This document shows, piece by piece, positions 18,332 to 28,065 of a stretch of DNA of 64,000 nucleotides (positions within the stretch are counted from its first letter, which is position 1; each line of letters starts with the position of its first letter). Under the pieces are notes generated by a model, which was not told the DNA's origin, ran no database searches, and saw nothing but the letters and a program-made list of their open reading frames with translations. A program made the translations under genes and the position numbers. The stretch is from contig NZ_VFNC01000001.1 in NCBI RefSeq assembly GCF_006715395.1, positions 3,844,001 to 3,908,000 on the forward strand, given 5' to 3'. The stretch comes from Streptomyces sp. SLBN-31 (GTDB taxonomy: Bacteria; Actinomycetota; Actinomycetes; Streptomycetales; Streptomycetaceae).

Positions 18332-21019
18332 TCAGGTGTCCAGGCCGTAGTGCTTGCGGGCGCGGTCGACGGTGTCGGGGTCCACTTGTCCGGCCCGTGC
18401 CAGCCGGTCCAGGGCCGTCACGGTGATCGATTCGGCGTCCACACGGAAGTAGCGCCGTACGTCCTCGCGGGTGTCGGACAGGCCGAATCCGTCCGTGCCC
18501 AGTGAGTAGTAGTCCTGCTCGATCCACTGGCCGATCTGGTCGGGGACCTGGCGCATCCAGTCGCTGACGGCCAGGACCGGACCCGGCGCACCGGCGAGCG
18601 CCTCGGTCACGAAGGGCACACGTGTCTCGCCGCGCGTGCGGGCGGTGTCGGCGTCCATCGCGTCCCGGCGGAGCTCCGTCCAGGAGGTCACCGACCAGAC
18701 ATCGGCGCGCACGTTCCAGTCGGCGGCGAGTAGTGCCTGCGCGCGCAGTGCCCAGTGGACGGCGGTGCCGGAGGCCAGGAGCTGCAGCCGGGGGCCGGAC
18801 ACGGCGGGGTCGCCGGGCCGGAACGGGTACAGGCCGCGGACGATGCCCGCCTCAATGCCGGGCAGCGCCGGTATGGGCGGCTGGGGCTTCGGCTCGTTGT
18901 AGACCGTGAGGTAGTAGAAGACGTTCTCGGGCCGCTCCCCGAACATCCGGCGCAGGCCGTCGCGGACGATGACCGCGATCTCGAAGGCGAAAGCCGGGTC
19001 GTAGCTGACGGCCGCCGGGTTGGTGGCGGCCAGGAGATGCGAGTGGCCGTCGCCGTGCTGGAGACCTTCGCCAGTCATGGTGGTGCGTCCGGCGGTGCCG
19101 CCGACGACGAACCCGCGGCCCATCTGGTCGGCTAGGGCCCAGAACTGGTCGCCGGTGCGCTGGAAGCCGAACATGGCGTAGAAGATGTAGAACGGGATCA
19201 TCGGCTCGCCGTGGGTGGCGTACGAGGTCGCGGCGGCGGTGAATTCGGCCATGGAACCGGCTTCGGTGATGCCCTCGATGAGGAGCTGCCCGGTCTCGCT
19301 CTCCCTGTAGTGCAGCAGCTGGTCGGCGTCGACGGGGTCGTAGGTCTGGCCCCGCGGCGAGTAGATGCCGGCCGTGGGGAACATCGACTCCATGCCGAAG
19401 GTACGGGCCTCGTCGGGGATGATCGGCACCCAGCGGGGGCCGGTGCGGCCGTCCCGCATCAGGTCCTTCACCAGGCGGACCAAGGCCATGGTGGTGGCGA
19501 CTTCCTGGTGGCCGAAGCCCTTGAGCAGCGCCTCGAACGGCTGCGCGGCGGGCTCCGGCAGAGGCTTGGCGATCACACGGCGCGCGGGGGTGGGACCGCC
19601 CAGTGCGGCGCGCCGCTCGCGCAGGTACCGCACCTCGGGCGAGTTCTCCCCCGGATGCCAGAAGGGGACGACGTCACCGGCGAGGGCGCTGTCGGGGATG
19701 GGCAGGTCCAGCACGTCGCGCAGCTCACGGAACTGCGCCATGGTCAGTTTCTTCATCTGGTGGTTGGCGTTGCGGGACTCGAACGCCGATCCGAGGGTGT
19801 GCCCCTTGACCGTCTGGGCGAGGATCACCGTCGGTGCCCCCCGGTGTTCGACGGCGGCCCGGTAGGCGGCGTACACCTTCAACGGCTCGTGCCCACCGCG
19901 GGAATTCTCGAACAGCTCCACCACCTGGGCGTCGCTCAGGGTGGCGGAGAGGGCGGACAGGGCGTCTCCGACGAAGAAGTTCTTGCGGATGTAGGCGGCG
20001 TCCCGCGCGGCGAAGGTCTGCATCTGGGCGTCGGGCTCCTCGCCCAGGCGGCGCACCAGGTCGCCGGTCGTGTCCTGGGCCAGCAGCGGGTCCCAGGCCT
20101 CGCCCCACAGGGTCTTGACCACGTTCCAGCCCGCCCCGCGGAACCGGGCCTCCAGCTCCTGCACAATCTTGGAGTTGGAGCGCACGGGTCCGTCGAGGCG
20201 TTGCAGGTTGCAGTTGATCACGAAGGTGAGGTTGTTCAGGCCCTCACGGGAGGCCAGCGTCAGGGCGGCCGTGGCCTCCGGTTCGTCCGTCTCCCCGTCG
20301 CCGAGAAACGCCCACACGCGTGAGGCGGAGGTGTCCTTGATGCCGCGGGCCTGCAGGTAGCGGTTGAAGCGTGCCTGGTAGACGGCGTCAAGAGGGCCGA
20401 GGCCCATGGACACGGTCGGGAACTCCCACAGCCACGGCAGGCGCCTGGGGTGCGGGTAGGACGGGAGGCCGTGACCGCCGGCCTCGCGCCGGAAGCCGTC
20501 CAACTGTTGCTCGCTCAGGCGGCCTTCGAGGAACACCCGGGCGTAGATGCCCGGCGAGGCGTGCCCCTGGAGGAACAACTGGTCGCCCGAGCCGTCCTGT
20601 TCCTTGCCACGGAAGAAGTGGTTGAAGCCGATCTCGTACAGCCAGGCCGCCGAGGCGTAGGTGGAGATGTGTCCGCCCAGGCCGAGCCGGGAGCCGCGGG
20701 TGACCATGGCTGCGGCGTTCCACCGGTTCAGGGCGGTGATCCTGGTTTCCATGGCGATGTCGCCATCGAACGCTGGCTGCGCGGCCGCCGGGACGGTGTT
20801 GACGTAGTCCGTGGTGAGCAGCCCCGGCACGGACAGGCCGGCGCGGGCCGCGTACTCGTGCACGCGCCGGATCAGGTACACCGCCCGATCGGGTCCGGCG
20901 TTGCGTATGACGGCGTCGAGGGAGGCCTGCCACTCGGCGGTCTCCTCGCGGTCACGGTCTGGAAGCTGGTCGAGCTCACTACTCGACGGGGTCGCGTTGG
21001 GCCGGGACGGGTCACTCAT
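18332..21019 (-). CDS. aceE: Pyruvate dehydrogenase E1 component, homodimeric type
   Basis: 895 residues, normal for actinobacterial AceE. The thiamine diphosphate motif is GDGETDEPE followed by [18 protein letters not shown]-terminal segments [51 protein letters not shown] and the C-terminal [11 protein letters not shown] are family landmarks (shown in pieces). It decarboxylates pyruvate and passes acetyl to the lipoyl arm of E2 encoded next to it. In Streptomyces the housekeeping aceE is usually a stand-alone gene elsewhere, so this is probably an extra, conditionally expressed copy. It is separated from the NmrA gene by 87 bp on the same strand and most likely read from the ECF41 promoter at 21941-21970. 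Confidence 0.93.
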   Translation of the reverse strand: MSDPSRPNATPSSSELDQLPDRDREETAEWQASLDAVIRNAGPDRAVYLIRRVHEYAARAGLSVPGLLTTDYVNTVPAAAQPAFDGDIAMETRITALNRWNAAAMVTRGSRLGLGGHISTYASAAWLYEIGFNHFFRGKEQDGSGDQLFLQGHASPGIYARVFLEGRLSEQQLDGFRREAGGHGLPSYPHPRRLPWLWEFPTVSMGLGPLDAVYQARFNRYLQARGIKDTSASRVWAFLGDGETDEPEATAALTLASREGLNNLTFVINCNLQRLDGPVRSNSKIVQELEARFRGAGWNVVKTLWGEAWDPLLAQDTTGDLVRRLGEEPDAQMQTFAARDAAYIRKNFFVGDALSALSATLSDAQVVELFENSRGGHEPLKVYAAYRAAVEHRGAPTVILAQTVKGHTLGSAFESRNANHQMKKLTMAQFRELRDVLDLPIPDSALAGDVVPFWHPGENSPEVRYLRERRAALGGPTPARRVIAKPLPEPAAQPFEALLKGFGHQEVATTMALVRLVKDLMRDGRTGPRWVPIIPDEARTFGMESMFPTAGIYSPRGQTYDPVDADQLLHYRESETGQLLIEGITEAGSMAEFTAAATSYATHGEPMIPFYIFYAMFGFQRTGDQFWALADQMGRGFVVGGTAGRTTMTGEGLQHGDGHSHLLAATNPAAVSYDPAFAFEIAVIVRDGLRRMFGERPENVFYYLTVYNEPKPQPPIPALPGIEAGIVRGLYPFRPGDPAVSGPRLQLLASGTAVHWALRAQALLAADWNVRADVWSVTSWTELRRDAMDADTARTRGETRVPFVTEALAGAPGPVLAVSDWMRQVPDQIGQWIEQDYYSLGTDGFGLSDTREDVRRYFRVDAESITVTALDRLARAGQVDPDTVDRARKHYGLDT

Positions 21020-21106
21020 GGGCGGCCTTCCTCAAGGCATGGGGGCGGGGGAGACGGGAGGGAGTGGTGGATGCCGCCGGCCGTCGGACGGTGCGGCGCG
21101 GGTAGA

Positions 21107-21843
21107 TCAGCGGTCTTTGAGCCACAGGCCCAACGTGTGACGGCCCAGATGGGCGTCCGGTCCGGGCAGCAGGGTCCGCTCCCCGATCAGGGCACCGAAG
21201 AACGGCGTCTGTGCGTCGCCGATCACGGGAGTCGCGCAGTCCTGGGCGGTGAGCCCGTCGGCGGCGAGGTCCTCGAACGGTCGCTCCTCGGGTCCGCCGG
21301 CCTCCAGGACGCCGAACAGCGGCACCGCGACGGCGACGTGGGCGAGGGGGTGGCAACGTCGCCGGCCGCGACCGGTGGCAGCAGCGGGGCTGCGTACAAC
21401 CCGTCCGCGTGCACGCCCGCGCAGACGGCGCTCTCCACGGACTCGACGAACGGAGTGGTCCGCACCAGGGAATACGGCAGTGCGGAGCGGCGGAGGAGGT
21501 CCTCCTGCGCGGCCTTGGCCCGGAGGTAACCCGAGGCGACGCGGTCGGCGCTCACGGCGGACAGTGCCACGTGGTGCTCGACGCCGGCATCCCCGGCGGC
21601 CATCAGGAGGCTGCGGGTGGTGCCGCCGAAGAACGCCGTGCTGACATCCTGCTGTCGCGCGGGCGCGTCGGTGACGTCCACCAGGATCTGCGCACCGCGC
21701 AGTGCTCGGCGCAGAACGTGTGCGTCACCGAGGTTGACGCCCAGGGCGCGGGAGAGGGGCACCACTTGCGGCCCGTGGTCCCGCTGACGGGTGACCGATC
21801 TCGAGCCGAGCCGTCCCGTGGCGCCTGCAACGACGACTTTCAT
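21107..21843 (-). pseudogene. NmrA/SDR-type NAD(P)-binding protein with a homopolymer frameshift
   Basis: The N-terminus MKVVVAGATGRLGSRSV is the Rossmann motif of atypical SDRs of the NmrA family; HHVALSAVSADRVASGYLRAKAAQEDLLR and SLVRTTPFVESV follow (in segments). Near 21348, in a CCCCC run, the frame slips; the missing C would restore LAHVAVAVPLFGVLEAGG through LLPGPDAHLGRHTLGLWLKDR, giving 245 residues. It is a paralog of 30876-31622 and 46638-47381, which are intact, and it is the most diverged of the three. As the first gene behind the ECF41 promoter at 21941-21970 it leads the aceE-E2 transcript. The lesion may be a sequence error. Confidence 0.8.
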
Positions 21844-21940
21844 GCGGTCTCCTTTGCCGTGGGCGGGACGGTCGGGCGTGACGGCCAGGACGTGCTGAGA
21901 GAGCGGCGGCGAGGTCGGATACGCCCGCGCACCCTGCCTT

Positions 21941-21970
21941 GTTGACCGGACGAAAGGTGTTGTTGTGACA
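21941..21970 (-). promoter_or_regulatory. ECF41-type promoter of the NmrA-aceE-E2 operon
   Basis: TGTCACA at 21970-21964, 17-nt spacer, cG-GTCAAC. The first start codon is 98 nt downstream. Confidence 0.7.
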
Positions 21971-22070
21971 AGCTGCCCGTTACCCGAACCTGGGTCGTCC
22001 CGACGGCGGGTGTCCCACGACCACGACCGCGGGGAGGACGCGGGTGCCGCGGGACACCGGAGGGGTGGAC

Positions 22071-22565
22071 CTAGTCCACGAAGTAGGAGTCGTGCCGGTC
22101 GAAGAACGCGGAGCGCTCCTCCTCCGAGGCGTGCGCCAGCTGTGACACCTGCTCGAAGTACTCCTCGCGCGGCGCGCCCGGTGTGAACAGCAGGAGCATG
22201 TCCGCCGGTGCGTCGGAGTCGTTGCGGAAGGCGTGCAGCCCGCCTTGCGGCACGTGCAGGAAGTCGCCCTTGCGGGCGTCCACCCAGCGCACACCGTCGA
22301 AGATGCGCACGGTGCCGTCCAGGATGTAGAACGACTCCGAGATCCGCTTGTGGAAGTGCGTCTTCGGGCCGCCGGCCCGCGGCCTCATCTCGACGCGGTA
22401 CAGCCCGAACTCGCCGCGGGTGGTCCCGGTGGTGGCCAGGTAGTGGGTGGCGTCCTTGCCCGGCCCGCTCTCGCCGAGGTCGGGTGGGGTGTCGGCAGGC
22501 CGGAACACGGCGCTGACCTCGCCGTCGTCTCCGAAGTACTTCTGTTCCGGGTAGGGGTACGACAT
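22071..22565 (-). CDS. Cupin-domain protein
   Basis: 164 residues. The cupin metal-binding motif 1 appears as PKTHFHKRISESFYILDGTV (His, His, Glu) with motif 2 in LHVPQGGLHAFRND (His); one small jelly-roll domain. Such proteins bind Fe, Mn or Ni and act as dioxygenases, isomerases or ligand sensors. The last 30 residues are charged helices (EEERSAFFDRHDSYFVD). ATG 22565 follows GGAAAGG. It has its own ECF41 promoter at 22619-22648 and lies between the NmrA operon and a hydrolase. It is not closely similar to the other cupin of the island at 35319-35786. Confidence 0.88.
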   Translation of the reverse strand: MSYPYPEQKYFGDDGEVSAVFRPADTPPDLGESGPGKDATHYLATTGTTRGEFGLYRVEMRPRAGGPKTHFHKRISESFYILDGTVRIFDGVRWVDARKGDFLHVPQGGLHAFRNDSDAPADMLLLFTPGAPREEYFEQVSQLAHASEEERSAFFDRHDSYFVD

Positions 22566-22618
22566 GGTGGTTTCCTTTCCTGAGGCGGTCAGGCGGCCGC
22601 GTGCCCGCCCGCACTCGA

Positions 22619-22648
22619 TGTGACCGGTGGGCACGCTCCGATGTGACG
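22619..22648 (-). promoter_or_regulatory. ECF41-type promoter of the cupin gene (CGTCACA variant)
   Basis: CGTCACA at 22648-22642, 17-nt spacer, cG-GTCACA. ATG at 22565. Confidence 0.6.
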
Positions 22649-22687
22649 TCGGCGCGGCGATGGGCCGAGGTGCCGCGCGGTCGGGTG

Positions 22688-23635
22688 TCAGCGGGTAAGG
22701 CAGTCGTGGCGGGGGTGTCCCCGTCGCAGGGCCCGTACGTCCCGGACCGCCGCGGCGAATGCCTCGGGGCGTTCCTGCGGCAGGTTGTGGCCGGCGTCCG
22801 CCACCTGAAGGTGCAGGCGCGGGCCGGTGAAGTGGTGAGCGGTCGATGACCCGTCGGTCGCCGGGAAGTTGCCGTCGACGGTGCCGTCCAGGGTGACCGT
22901 GGGGACGGTGATCGGAGGAAGGCCGGCGAGGCGGGCTTCGAGATCGGCGTACGCGTCCGCGCCCGGTGCCAGGCCGAGCCGGTGCCGGTAGGAGTGGATG
23001 ACGACGTCGACGTAGTCCGGATTGGTGAAGGCCTCAGCGGCCCGCTCCAGTTCGGCTTCGCCGAAGGCCCACACGGGGGAGTTGCGTTTCCAGATGACCC
23101 GGGCGACGCCCCGTGGATCGGCTGCCAGTCCGGTGCGGCCGCGCTCGGTGAGGAAGTAGTAGAAGTACCAGAAACCCGCCTCCAGTTCGGGGGAGATGGG
23201 GTTTATGGCGGCGCCGATATCCTGGATCAGGTAGCCGTTCACGCAGACCAGGCCGAGGACCCGTTCGGGCCACAACGCCGCGGCGACCGTGGCCGCGCGA
23301 CCGCCCCAGTCATAGCCGGCGAGGTAGGCCCGCTCGATGCCGAGGGCGTCCAGGAGCGCGATGACGTCAGCCCCCAGGGCCGCCTGCTGGCCGGAACGGG
23401 GAAGAGAGTCGGACAGGAATCTGGTGGGGCCGTGCCCTCGCAGGTGGGGGACGATGACGCGGAATCCGCCTTCAGCCAGCAGGGGGGCCACGTCCACGTA
23501 ACTGTGGATGTCGTAGGGGAAACCGTGCAGAAGGACGACGGTGTCACCGTCGGGGGAGCCCGTCTCGTAATAGGCGACTTCGAGCACGTCGGTCGTGACG
23601 CGTCGCAGCGGGGCGAGCAGGGGCAGGGCTGACAT
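22688..23635 (-). CDS. Alpha/beta hydrolase, epoxide hydrolase-like
   Basis: 315 residues from MSALPLLAPLRRV. Oxyanion LLHGFPYDIHSY, nucleophile elbow LAGYDWGGRAA with Asp as nucleophile, cap-domain Tyr-rich WYFYYFLTERGR, acid region LDGTVDG and catalytic His DAGHNLPQERP. The Asp nucleophile and two cap Tyr suggest epoxide hydrolase chemistry. The longer frame to 23896 begins before the probable transcription start, so ATG 23635 is preferred (GGAGG 6 nt upstream). The only plausible promoter is the ECF41 site at 23878-23907, which would give a leader of about 235 nt. Confidence 0.85.
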   Translation of the reverse strand: MSALPLLAPLRRVTTDVLEVAYYETGSPDGDTVVLLHGFPYDIHSYVDVAPLLAEGGFRVIVPHLRGHGPTRFLSDSLPRSGQQAALGADVIALLDALGIERAYLAGYDWGGRAATVAAALWPERVLGLVCVNGYLIQDIGAAINPISPELEAGFWYFYYFLTERGRTGLAADPRGVARVIWKRNSPVWAFGEAELERAAEAFTNPDYVDVVIHSYRHRLGLAPGADAYADLEARLAGLPPITVPTVTLDGTVDGNFPATDGSSTAHHFTGPRLHLQVADAGHNLPQERPEAFAAAVRDVRALRRGHPRHDCLTR

Positions 23636-24044
23636 GCGAATCCTCCGACGAAGGAGCGGTGGGGGAGGGGAGCCGCGGTTCCCGTCGGGCGCGGCTGGGG
23701 TACCGGGTGTCGTGGCCGGGCGCGTTACCGGCCCGATCGCTGCCGGGCCCGGCCCTCGGAGACAGTGTGCACAGTGTGCATGAGAAGGTTGTTTTGTTAG
23801 TGTCAAGAGTGTTGGCATCATAATGGCCACGTGTGTGCACGGCGTGATCTCCTCATCACGGGGGACTGTCTTCCCGCACAGACCGGCCTTCGCCACCTGC
23901 TGTGACAGCGAAACAAGCCCTGCTCAGCGCCGTGCGCGTCAGGGCCGGACGGACCCCGCGGTCCGTGACGGCCCGAAAGTGCGGGGTCCCGGGCGCACTC
24001 ACCGCGTCCGGTCCGAACAGGCGCGGAACATCCGACCGACTTAG
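23636..24044. other. Long intergenic region with short direct repeats
   Basis: Holds the ECF41 promoter at 23878-23907 and, nearer the hydrolase, two direct copies of AGTGTGCA (about 23763-23780) and a TTGACAC box on the minus strand near 23805. The long leader of the hydrolase spans it. No ORF with plausible coding features was seen. Confidence 0.4.
23878..23907 (-). promoter_or_regulatory. ECF41-type promoter of the hydrolase at 22688-23635
   Basis: TGTCACA at 23907-23901, 17-nt spacer, cG-GTCTGT with GTC at 23883-23881. Confidence 0.6.
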
Positions 24045-24830
24045 GTGATGACCATGGAAACCGAAAGTGTTCTGCATCCCAGCTTCCTCGTTCCCGTCGG
24101 GCACGTGGAGCCGGTGCCCCGCCGTATCAGGGGCGTGATCGGCGGTCGCACCGTCTTCGACACGCGGCGCGCCCTGTACGTCTGGGAGTGGCAGGCCTAT
24201 CCGCAGTTCAGCATCCCGATGCGGGACCTCGTCGACGGCGTCCTCGACGACGAAGGGGTCGCCGAGGAGCACGGTGCGGGGACGGCACACCGGCACACTC
24301 TGTCCGTGGGCGGGGACTCGCGCCCCGGTGCCGCCTGGGTGTGGGGAAAGGACGCCCCGGCGCCGCTCCAGGGCACGGTGCGCTTCGAGTGGCCGGCCAT
24401 CGACTACTGGTTCGAGGAGGACGAACCCGTCTTCGTCCACCCCAGGAGCCCGTACTCGCGGGTGGACGCCGTGCGTTCCTCCAGCAGCGTCCGCGTGGAG
24501 CTGGAGGGCGTGGTCCTGGCGGAGGCTCCGGCGTGCGTCAAACTCTTCGAGACCGGCCTGCCGACGCGCTACTACCTTGACCGTGCGCACGTCGACTGGA
24601 GCCGACTGCGGCGGACCGACACGGTGACCCGGTGCCCGTACAAGGGAACGACCAGCGGCTACTGGTCGTTCGACGGTGCCACCGCCGCCCACGAGGACAT
24701 CGCCTGGGCGTACGACTTCCCGACCATCCACGCCAACCGCATCGCGGGCCTGACGGCCTTCTACAACGAGCATGTCGACCTCTTCGTGAACGGCGAGCCG
24801 CTGCCGAAGCCCGGCACACTCCGTTCCTAG
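24045..24830 (+). CDS. DUF427-family protein
   Basis: 261 residues. The DUF427 half-repeats are visible: RGVIGGRTVFDTRRALYVWEW...YPQFSIP and VRVELEGVVLAEAPACVKLFETGLPTRYYL, then RCPYKGTTSGYWSF and IAWAYDFPTIHANRIAGLTAFYNEHVDLFVNGE (in pieces). The family forms a small beta-tent fold of unknown function, often next to oxidoreductases. Start ATG 24045 (an in-frame ATG at 24051 is equally possible). It is one of few genes here without an ECF41 promoter pointing at it. A hairpin at 24848-24878 terminates it. Confidence 0.85.
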   Translation: MMTMETESVLHPSFLVPVGHVEPVPRRIRGVIGGRTVFDTRRALYVWEWQAYPQFSIPMRDLVDGVLDDEGVAEEHGAGTAHRHTLSVGGDSRPGAAWVWGKDAPAPLQGTVRFEWPAIDYWFEEDEPVFVHPRSPYSRVDAVRSSSSVRVELEGVVLAEAPACVKLFETGLPTRYYLDRAHVDWSRLRRTDTVTRCPYKGTTSGYWSFDGATAAHEDIAWAYDFPTIHANRIAGLTAFYNEHVDLFVNGEPLPKPGTLRS

Positions 24831-24847
24831 CCCCAGCCCCGGTGCCC

Positions 24848-24878
24848 GGTCCCGGGCCGTGCTCGACGGCCCGGGGCC
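24848..24878 (+). terminator. Hairpin terminator after the DUF427 gene
   Basis: GGTCCCGGGCCGT pairs with ACGGCCCGGGGCC around a GCTCG loop, followed by CTTTGG. It lies directly before the next promoter. Confidence 0.7.
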
Positions 24879-24884
24879 CTTTGG

Positions 24885-24914
24885 TGTCACACATCTGCCG
24901 CGGGCCTGGTCTCA
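24885..24914 (+). promoter_or_regulatory. ECF41-type promoter of the two-hydrolase operon
   Basis: TGTCACA at 24885-24891, 17-nt spacer, tG-GTCTCA. Drives 24957-25907 and 25957-26676. Confidence 0.75.
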
Positions 24915-24956
24915 TGGTGTGAAAAGTCCTCCTAATCGCCAGAGAAGGAACACACC

Positions 24957-25907
24957 ATGAGCGACATCGTTCTCGAGCCCGCCGCGCAGGACTTCGCCGA
25001 CGCGACCGCCAAGCCGCCGCTGCTGTACGAGCTCGGGGTCGAGGGCGCGCGCAAGCTGCTCGACGACGTGCAGGCGCAGCCCATCGAGAAGCCCGACGTG
25101 GACGAGAAATGGATCACGGTTCCGGCGCAGGTCGGCGACGTGCGGGTGCGTATCCTCAAGCCCGTCGGCAGCACCGGCCCCCTGCCCGTCATCCTGTACG
25201 TGCACGGCGGCGGCTGGATCCTCGGCAACGCCGGCACGCACGACCGGCTCGTGCGCGAGCTGACCGTCGGGGTGAACGCCGCCCTGGTCTTCGTCGAGTA
25301 CGACCGCTCCCCGGAGGCCAAGTACCCGGTCGCCATCGAGCAGGCCTACGCGACCGCCCGGTGGATCACCACCGAGGGCGTCGGCGAAGGGCTCGACGCC
25401 TCGCGCCTGGCCGTCGCCGGTGACTCGGTCGGCGGCAACATGACCGCCGCGCTGACCCACATGGCCAAGCAGCGGGGCGACGTGGCCTTCGTGCACCAGT
25501 CGCTGTACTACCCCGTCACCGACGCGGCCCAGGACACCGAGAGCTACCGGACCTTCGCGCACGGCCCGCATCTGACGGCCAAGGCCATGGAGTGGTTCTG
25601 GGACGCCTACACCACCGACCCCGCCGAGCGCGCCCAGATCACCGCCTCGCCGTTGCGGGCGACGCTGGAAGACCTCCGGGACCTGCCGCCGGCCCTCGTC
25701 GTCGTCGACGAGAACGACGTGCTGCGCGACGAGGGCGAGGCATACGCCCGCAAACTCGTCCAGGCCGGTGTGCCGACGACCAGCATCCGCTACAACGCCT
25801 CCCTGCACGACTTCATGATGCTCAACACGGTCCGCGGCACCCAGGCGTCGACCGCCGCGATCGAGCAGGCCATCCACGTGCTGCGCAAGGCTCTCGGAAC
25901 CGACTGA
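24957..25907 (+). CDS. Hormone-sensitive-lipase family esterase
   Basis: 316 residues. The family signature HGGGW (YVHGGGWILGN) forms the oxyanion hole; GDSVGGN carries the nucleophile Ser; VDENDVLRDEG the acid; SLHDFMML the His. All catalytic residues are present and no signal peptide is seen, so it should be an active cytoplasmic carboxylesterase. ATG 24957 has AGAAGGA 7 nt upstream. The ECF41 promoter lies 43 bp before the start. It is followed after 49 bp by a second hydrolase, forming a two-gene operon. Confidence 0.92.
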   Translation: MSDIVLEPAAQDFADATAKPPLLYELGVEGARKLLDDVQAQPIEKPDVDEKWITVPAQVGDVRVRILKPVGSTGPLPVILYVHGGGWILGNAGTHDRLVRELTVGVNAALVFVEYDRSPEAKYPVAIEQAYATARWITTEGVGEGLDASRLAVAGDSVGGNMTAALTHMAKQRGDVAFVHQSLYYPVTDAAQDTESYRTFAHGPHLTAKAMEWFWDAYTTDPAERAQITASPLRATLEDLRDLPPALVVVDENDVLRDEGEAYARKLVQAGVPTTSIRYNASLHDFMMLNTVRGTQASTAAIEQAIHVLRKALGTD

Positions 25908-25956
25908 CACCGCATACCCGACCACATTCCCCCGGCACGTCGAAAGGCCGTTTTTC

Positions 25957-26676
25957 ATGAGTGCACACAAGCCCACCATCGTCCTCGTGCACGGCGCGTT
26001 CGCGGACGCCTCCAGCTGGAACGGCGTCGTCGACAAGCTGCTCGCGCACGACTATCCGGTGATCGCCGTCGCCAATCCGCTGCGTGGACTGACCACCGAC
26101 GCCGACTACGTCCGCCAGATCGTGACGTCCGTCGAGGGCCCCGTCGTCCTCGTCGGTCATTCCTACGGCGGGTCAGTCATCAGCAACGCGGCCAAGGGGC
26201 TGCCCGAGGTCAAGGCGCTCGTTTTCGTCGCGGCGTTCCTGCCGGAGGAGGGCGAGAGCGCCGTCACCCTGTCGGGCAAGTTCCCTGGCAGCACCCTCGG
26301 CGACACGCTCCGGCCCGTGCCGGTGACGCTTCCCGACGGCAGGCAGGTCATGGACCTGTACATCGAACAGGCCAAGTTCCACAAGCAGTTCGCCGCTGAC
26401 GTCTCCGAGGAGACCACGGCCGTCATGGCCGCGACACAGCGGCCGGTGGCCGATGCCGCGCTGGCGGAGGGCGCGTCTGCGCCCGCATGGCGGGACATTC
26501 CCTCCTGGGTGCTGGTGGCGGACGAAGACCGGAACATCCCCCCGCAGGTGCAGACCTACATGGCCGAGCGGGCCGGGGCCTCCGTCATCAAGGTCTCCGC
26601 CTCCCACGCGGTCAGCGTCTCGCGCCCTGGCGACGTGACCCGTCTGATCAATGAGGCGGCGCAGGCGACCGCCTGA
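25957..26676 (+). CDS. Alpha/beta hydrolase, intact paralog of the two damaged exported ones
   Basis: 239 residues. PTIVLVHGAFADASSWNGVV, nucleophile elbow VGHSYGGSVISNAA, KALVFVAAFLPEEGESA, VADEDRNIPPQVQ (acid) and ASHAVSVSRP (His). The family (EstC/salicylate esterase-like serine hydrolases) is common in actinobacteria. It lacks the signal peptide found in the related genes at 8349-9192 and 63536-64000, and it is the only one of the three with a complete active site. ATG 25957 follows GAAAGG. Probably co-transcribed with the esterase upstream. Confidence 0.9.
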   Translation: MSAHKPTIVLVHGAFADASSWNGVVDKLLAHDYPVIAVANPLRGLTTDADYVRQIVTSVEGPVVLVGHSYGGSVISNAAKGLPEVKALVFVAAFLPEEGESAVTLSGKFPGSTLGDTLRPVPVTLPDGRQVMDLYIEQAKFHKQFAADVSEETTAVMAATQRPVADAALAEGASAPAWRDIPSWVLVADEDRNIPPQVQTYMAERAGASVIKVSASHAVSVSRPGDVTRLINEAAQATA

Positions 26677-26702
26677 GCGCCGGAGGCCCGCGCCTGACGG
26701 AG

Positions 26703-26746
26703 GCGGGGTGCGGGGTTCGGCTTCACAGCCGGACCCCGCACCCCGC
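26703..26746. terminator. Bidirectional terminator between converging genes
   Basis: An 18- to 19-bp stem: GCGGGGTGCGGGGTTCGGC on the left and its near complement on the right around TTCACA. It serves the hydrolase (plus) and OsmC (minus). Confidence 0.8.
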
Positions 26747-26768
26747 GTACTTGCGTGGGCCTGACGCG

Positions 26769-27173
26769 TCACGGCAGCGGTGCGGGCTCCGCGAGCAGTG
26801 TGGGCACCGTGATGATCGTGACGTCCTTGGTCAGCAGCCGATGGACAGGACAGCGTCCCGCGACCGCCAGGAGCTGGTCCCGCTGTGCGGGGGTCAACTC
26901 TCCAACGAGCCCGATGTTCTTCACCACCTGCCCCTGTGTGTCGAAGCGGACCGCGACGTCCACCCGGTCCAGCGGCCATTCGTGGCGCTGCGCGTAGGCC
27001 CGCACCGCCATGGACGTGCACGCTCCGAGCGCGGCCAGGAGGAGTTCGCCCGGGGTGGGGCCGGTGTCGGTGCCGACGGGCTCCGGCTCGTCGGCTGTCA
27101 GGCGGTGTGTACCGATCGCCACGGAGCGCGCGAGCTGCTTTCCTTCGGCCACGGTAACGATGCGCGTGTTCAT
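26769..27173 (-). CDS. OsmC/Ohr-family protein
   Basis: 134 residues. The two peroxidatic Cys are present, in LLAALGACTSMAVRAYA and AGRCPVHRLL, with the usual spacing. GPTPGELLLAALGAC is the family core. OsmC proteins reduce organic hydroperoxides using dithiol reductants. ATG 27173. An ECF41 promoter at 27228-27257 drives it alone. A peroxide-defence enzyme fits the redox profile of the regulon. Confidence 0.9.
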   Translation of the reverse strand: MNTRIVTVAEGKQLARSVAIGTHRLTADEPEPVGTDTGPTPGELLLAALGACTSMAVRAYAQRHEWPLDRVDVAVRFDTQGQVVKNIGLVGELTPAQRDQLLAVAGRCPVHRLLTKDVTIITVPTLLAEPAPLP

Positions 27174-27227
27174 GCTTGCCTCTCAACCGAGGTACGGGCA
27201 GAGGCACGACTTGTGCCTCCCCGAAGC

Positions 27228-27257
27228 TCAGACCGTGCGGGGCGCCCGACTGTGACG
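27228..27257 (-). promoter_or_regulatory. ECF41-type promoter of the osmC-like gene (CGTCACA variant)
   Basis: CGTCACA at 27257-27251, 17-nt spacer, cG-GTCTGA. Confidence 0.65.
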
Positions 27258-27332
27258 GCCGGCGTGCCCGTACCCGGCTGGAAGCAGGGGGTGCAGGGCG
27301 GCGGTTGCTGCCTCGCGGGTGATCAGGGGTGA

Positions 27333-27958
27333 TCAGCGGGACTGGTCGGTGGGGCGTACGAGGATCTCGTTGACCGCGACGTGGTCGGGCTGTGTGACGG
27401 CGTAGACCACCGCGGCCGCGATGTCTTCCGGCTGAAGTGTCCGCATCGACTCGGCCATGGTCTTGACCGCGGCACGCCTGGTGGGGTCCGTGATGTGGTC
27501 GGCCAACTCGGTCGACACGAAGCCCGGCTCCACGACGACGACGCGGACTCCCTGCTCGGTCACCTCTTGGCGCAGCGCCTCGGCGAAGGCATTGACGCCG
27601 AACTTGGTGGCGGAGTAGACCGCGGCGCCGGCCGAAGAGATACGGCCCGAGGTGTATTGGCGTCCAGGACGGGGCCTGTCAGCATGATGCCGGCATTGTT
27701 CACGACGATGTCGAGGGTGCCGAAGCGTTCGACGGTCCGGTCGACGGCCTTGCGCACCGACTCGGGGTCGCTGACGTCCATGTCCAGGACGAGGATCTCC
27801 CCGGGCGCCTCCTGCGCCAGTGCTTCGAGCCGGTCGGTCCTGCGACCACCGACGGCCACGGTGGCCCCCGCCTTCGACAGCGCCAGTGCGGTCGCTCTGC
27901 CGATGCCGGACGAGGCGCCGGTGACAAGGACGACCTTGGGGTCGAGAACGGAACTCAT
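27333..27958 (-). pseudogene. Short-chain dehydrogenase/reductase with internal deletion and frameshift
   Basis: N-terminal Rossmann VVLVTGASSGIGRATALALS and LDIVVNNAGIMLTGPVLDANT are intact. Immediately after DANT the frame shifts and the sequence resumes with SGRISSAGAAVYSATKFGVNAFAEALRQE (other frame). Relative to family members about 35-40 residues are missing, including the central helix and the catalytic Ser strand, while the YSATK motif remains. The C-terminus VVVVEPGFVSTELADHI is normal. The lesion removes an active-site residue, so this is a real pseudogene rather than a read error. It is divergent from the TetR gene at 28131 across a large dyad. Confidence 0.85.
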
Positions 27959-28065
27959 GTCAACTCCGAAAGGGGTGGTGGGGTGAGGCGGGCAGGCCAT
28001 GTCGTGTGCGAGGAAGAGGACAGGGCGGCCCGAGAAGGTGACCGAGGGGTCACGTTGTGCCAGAG

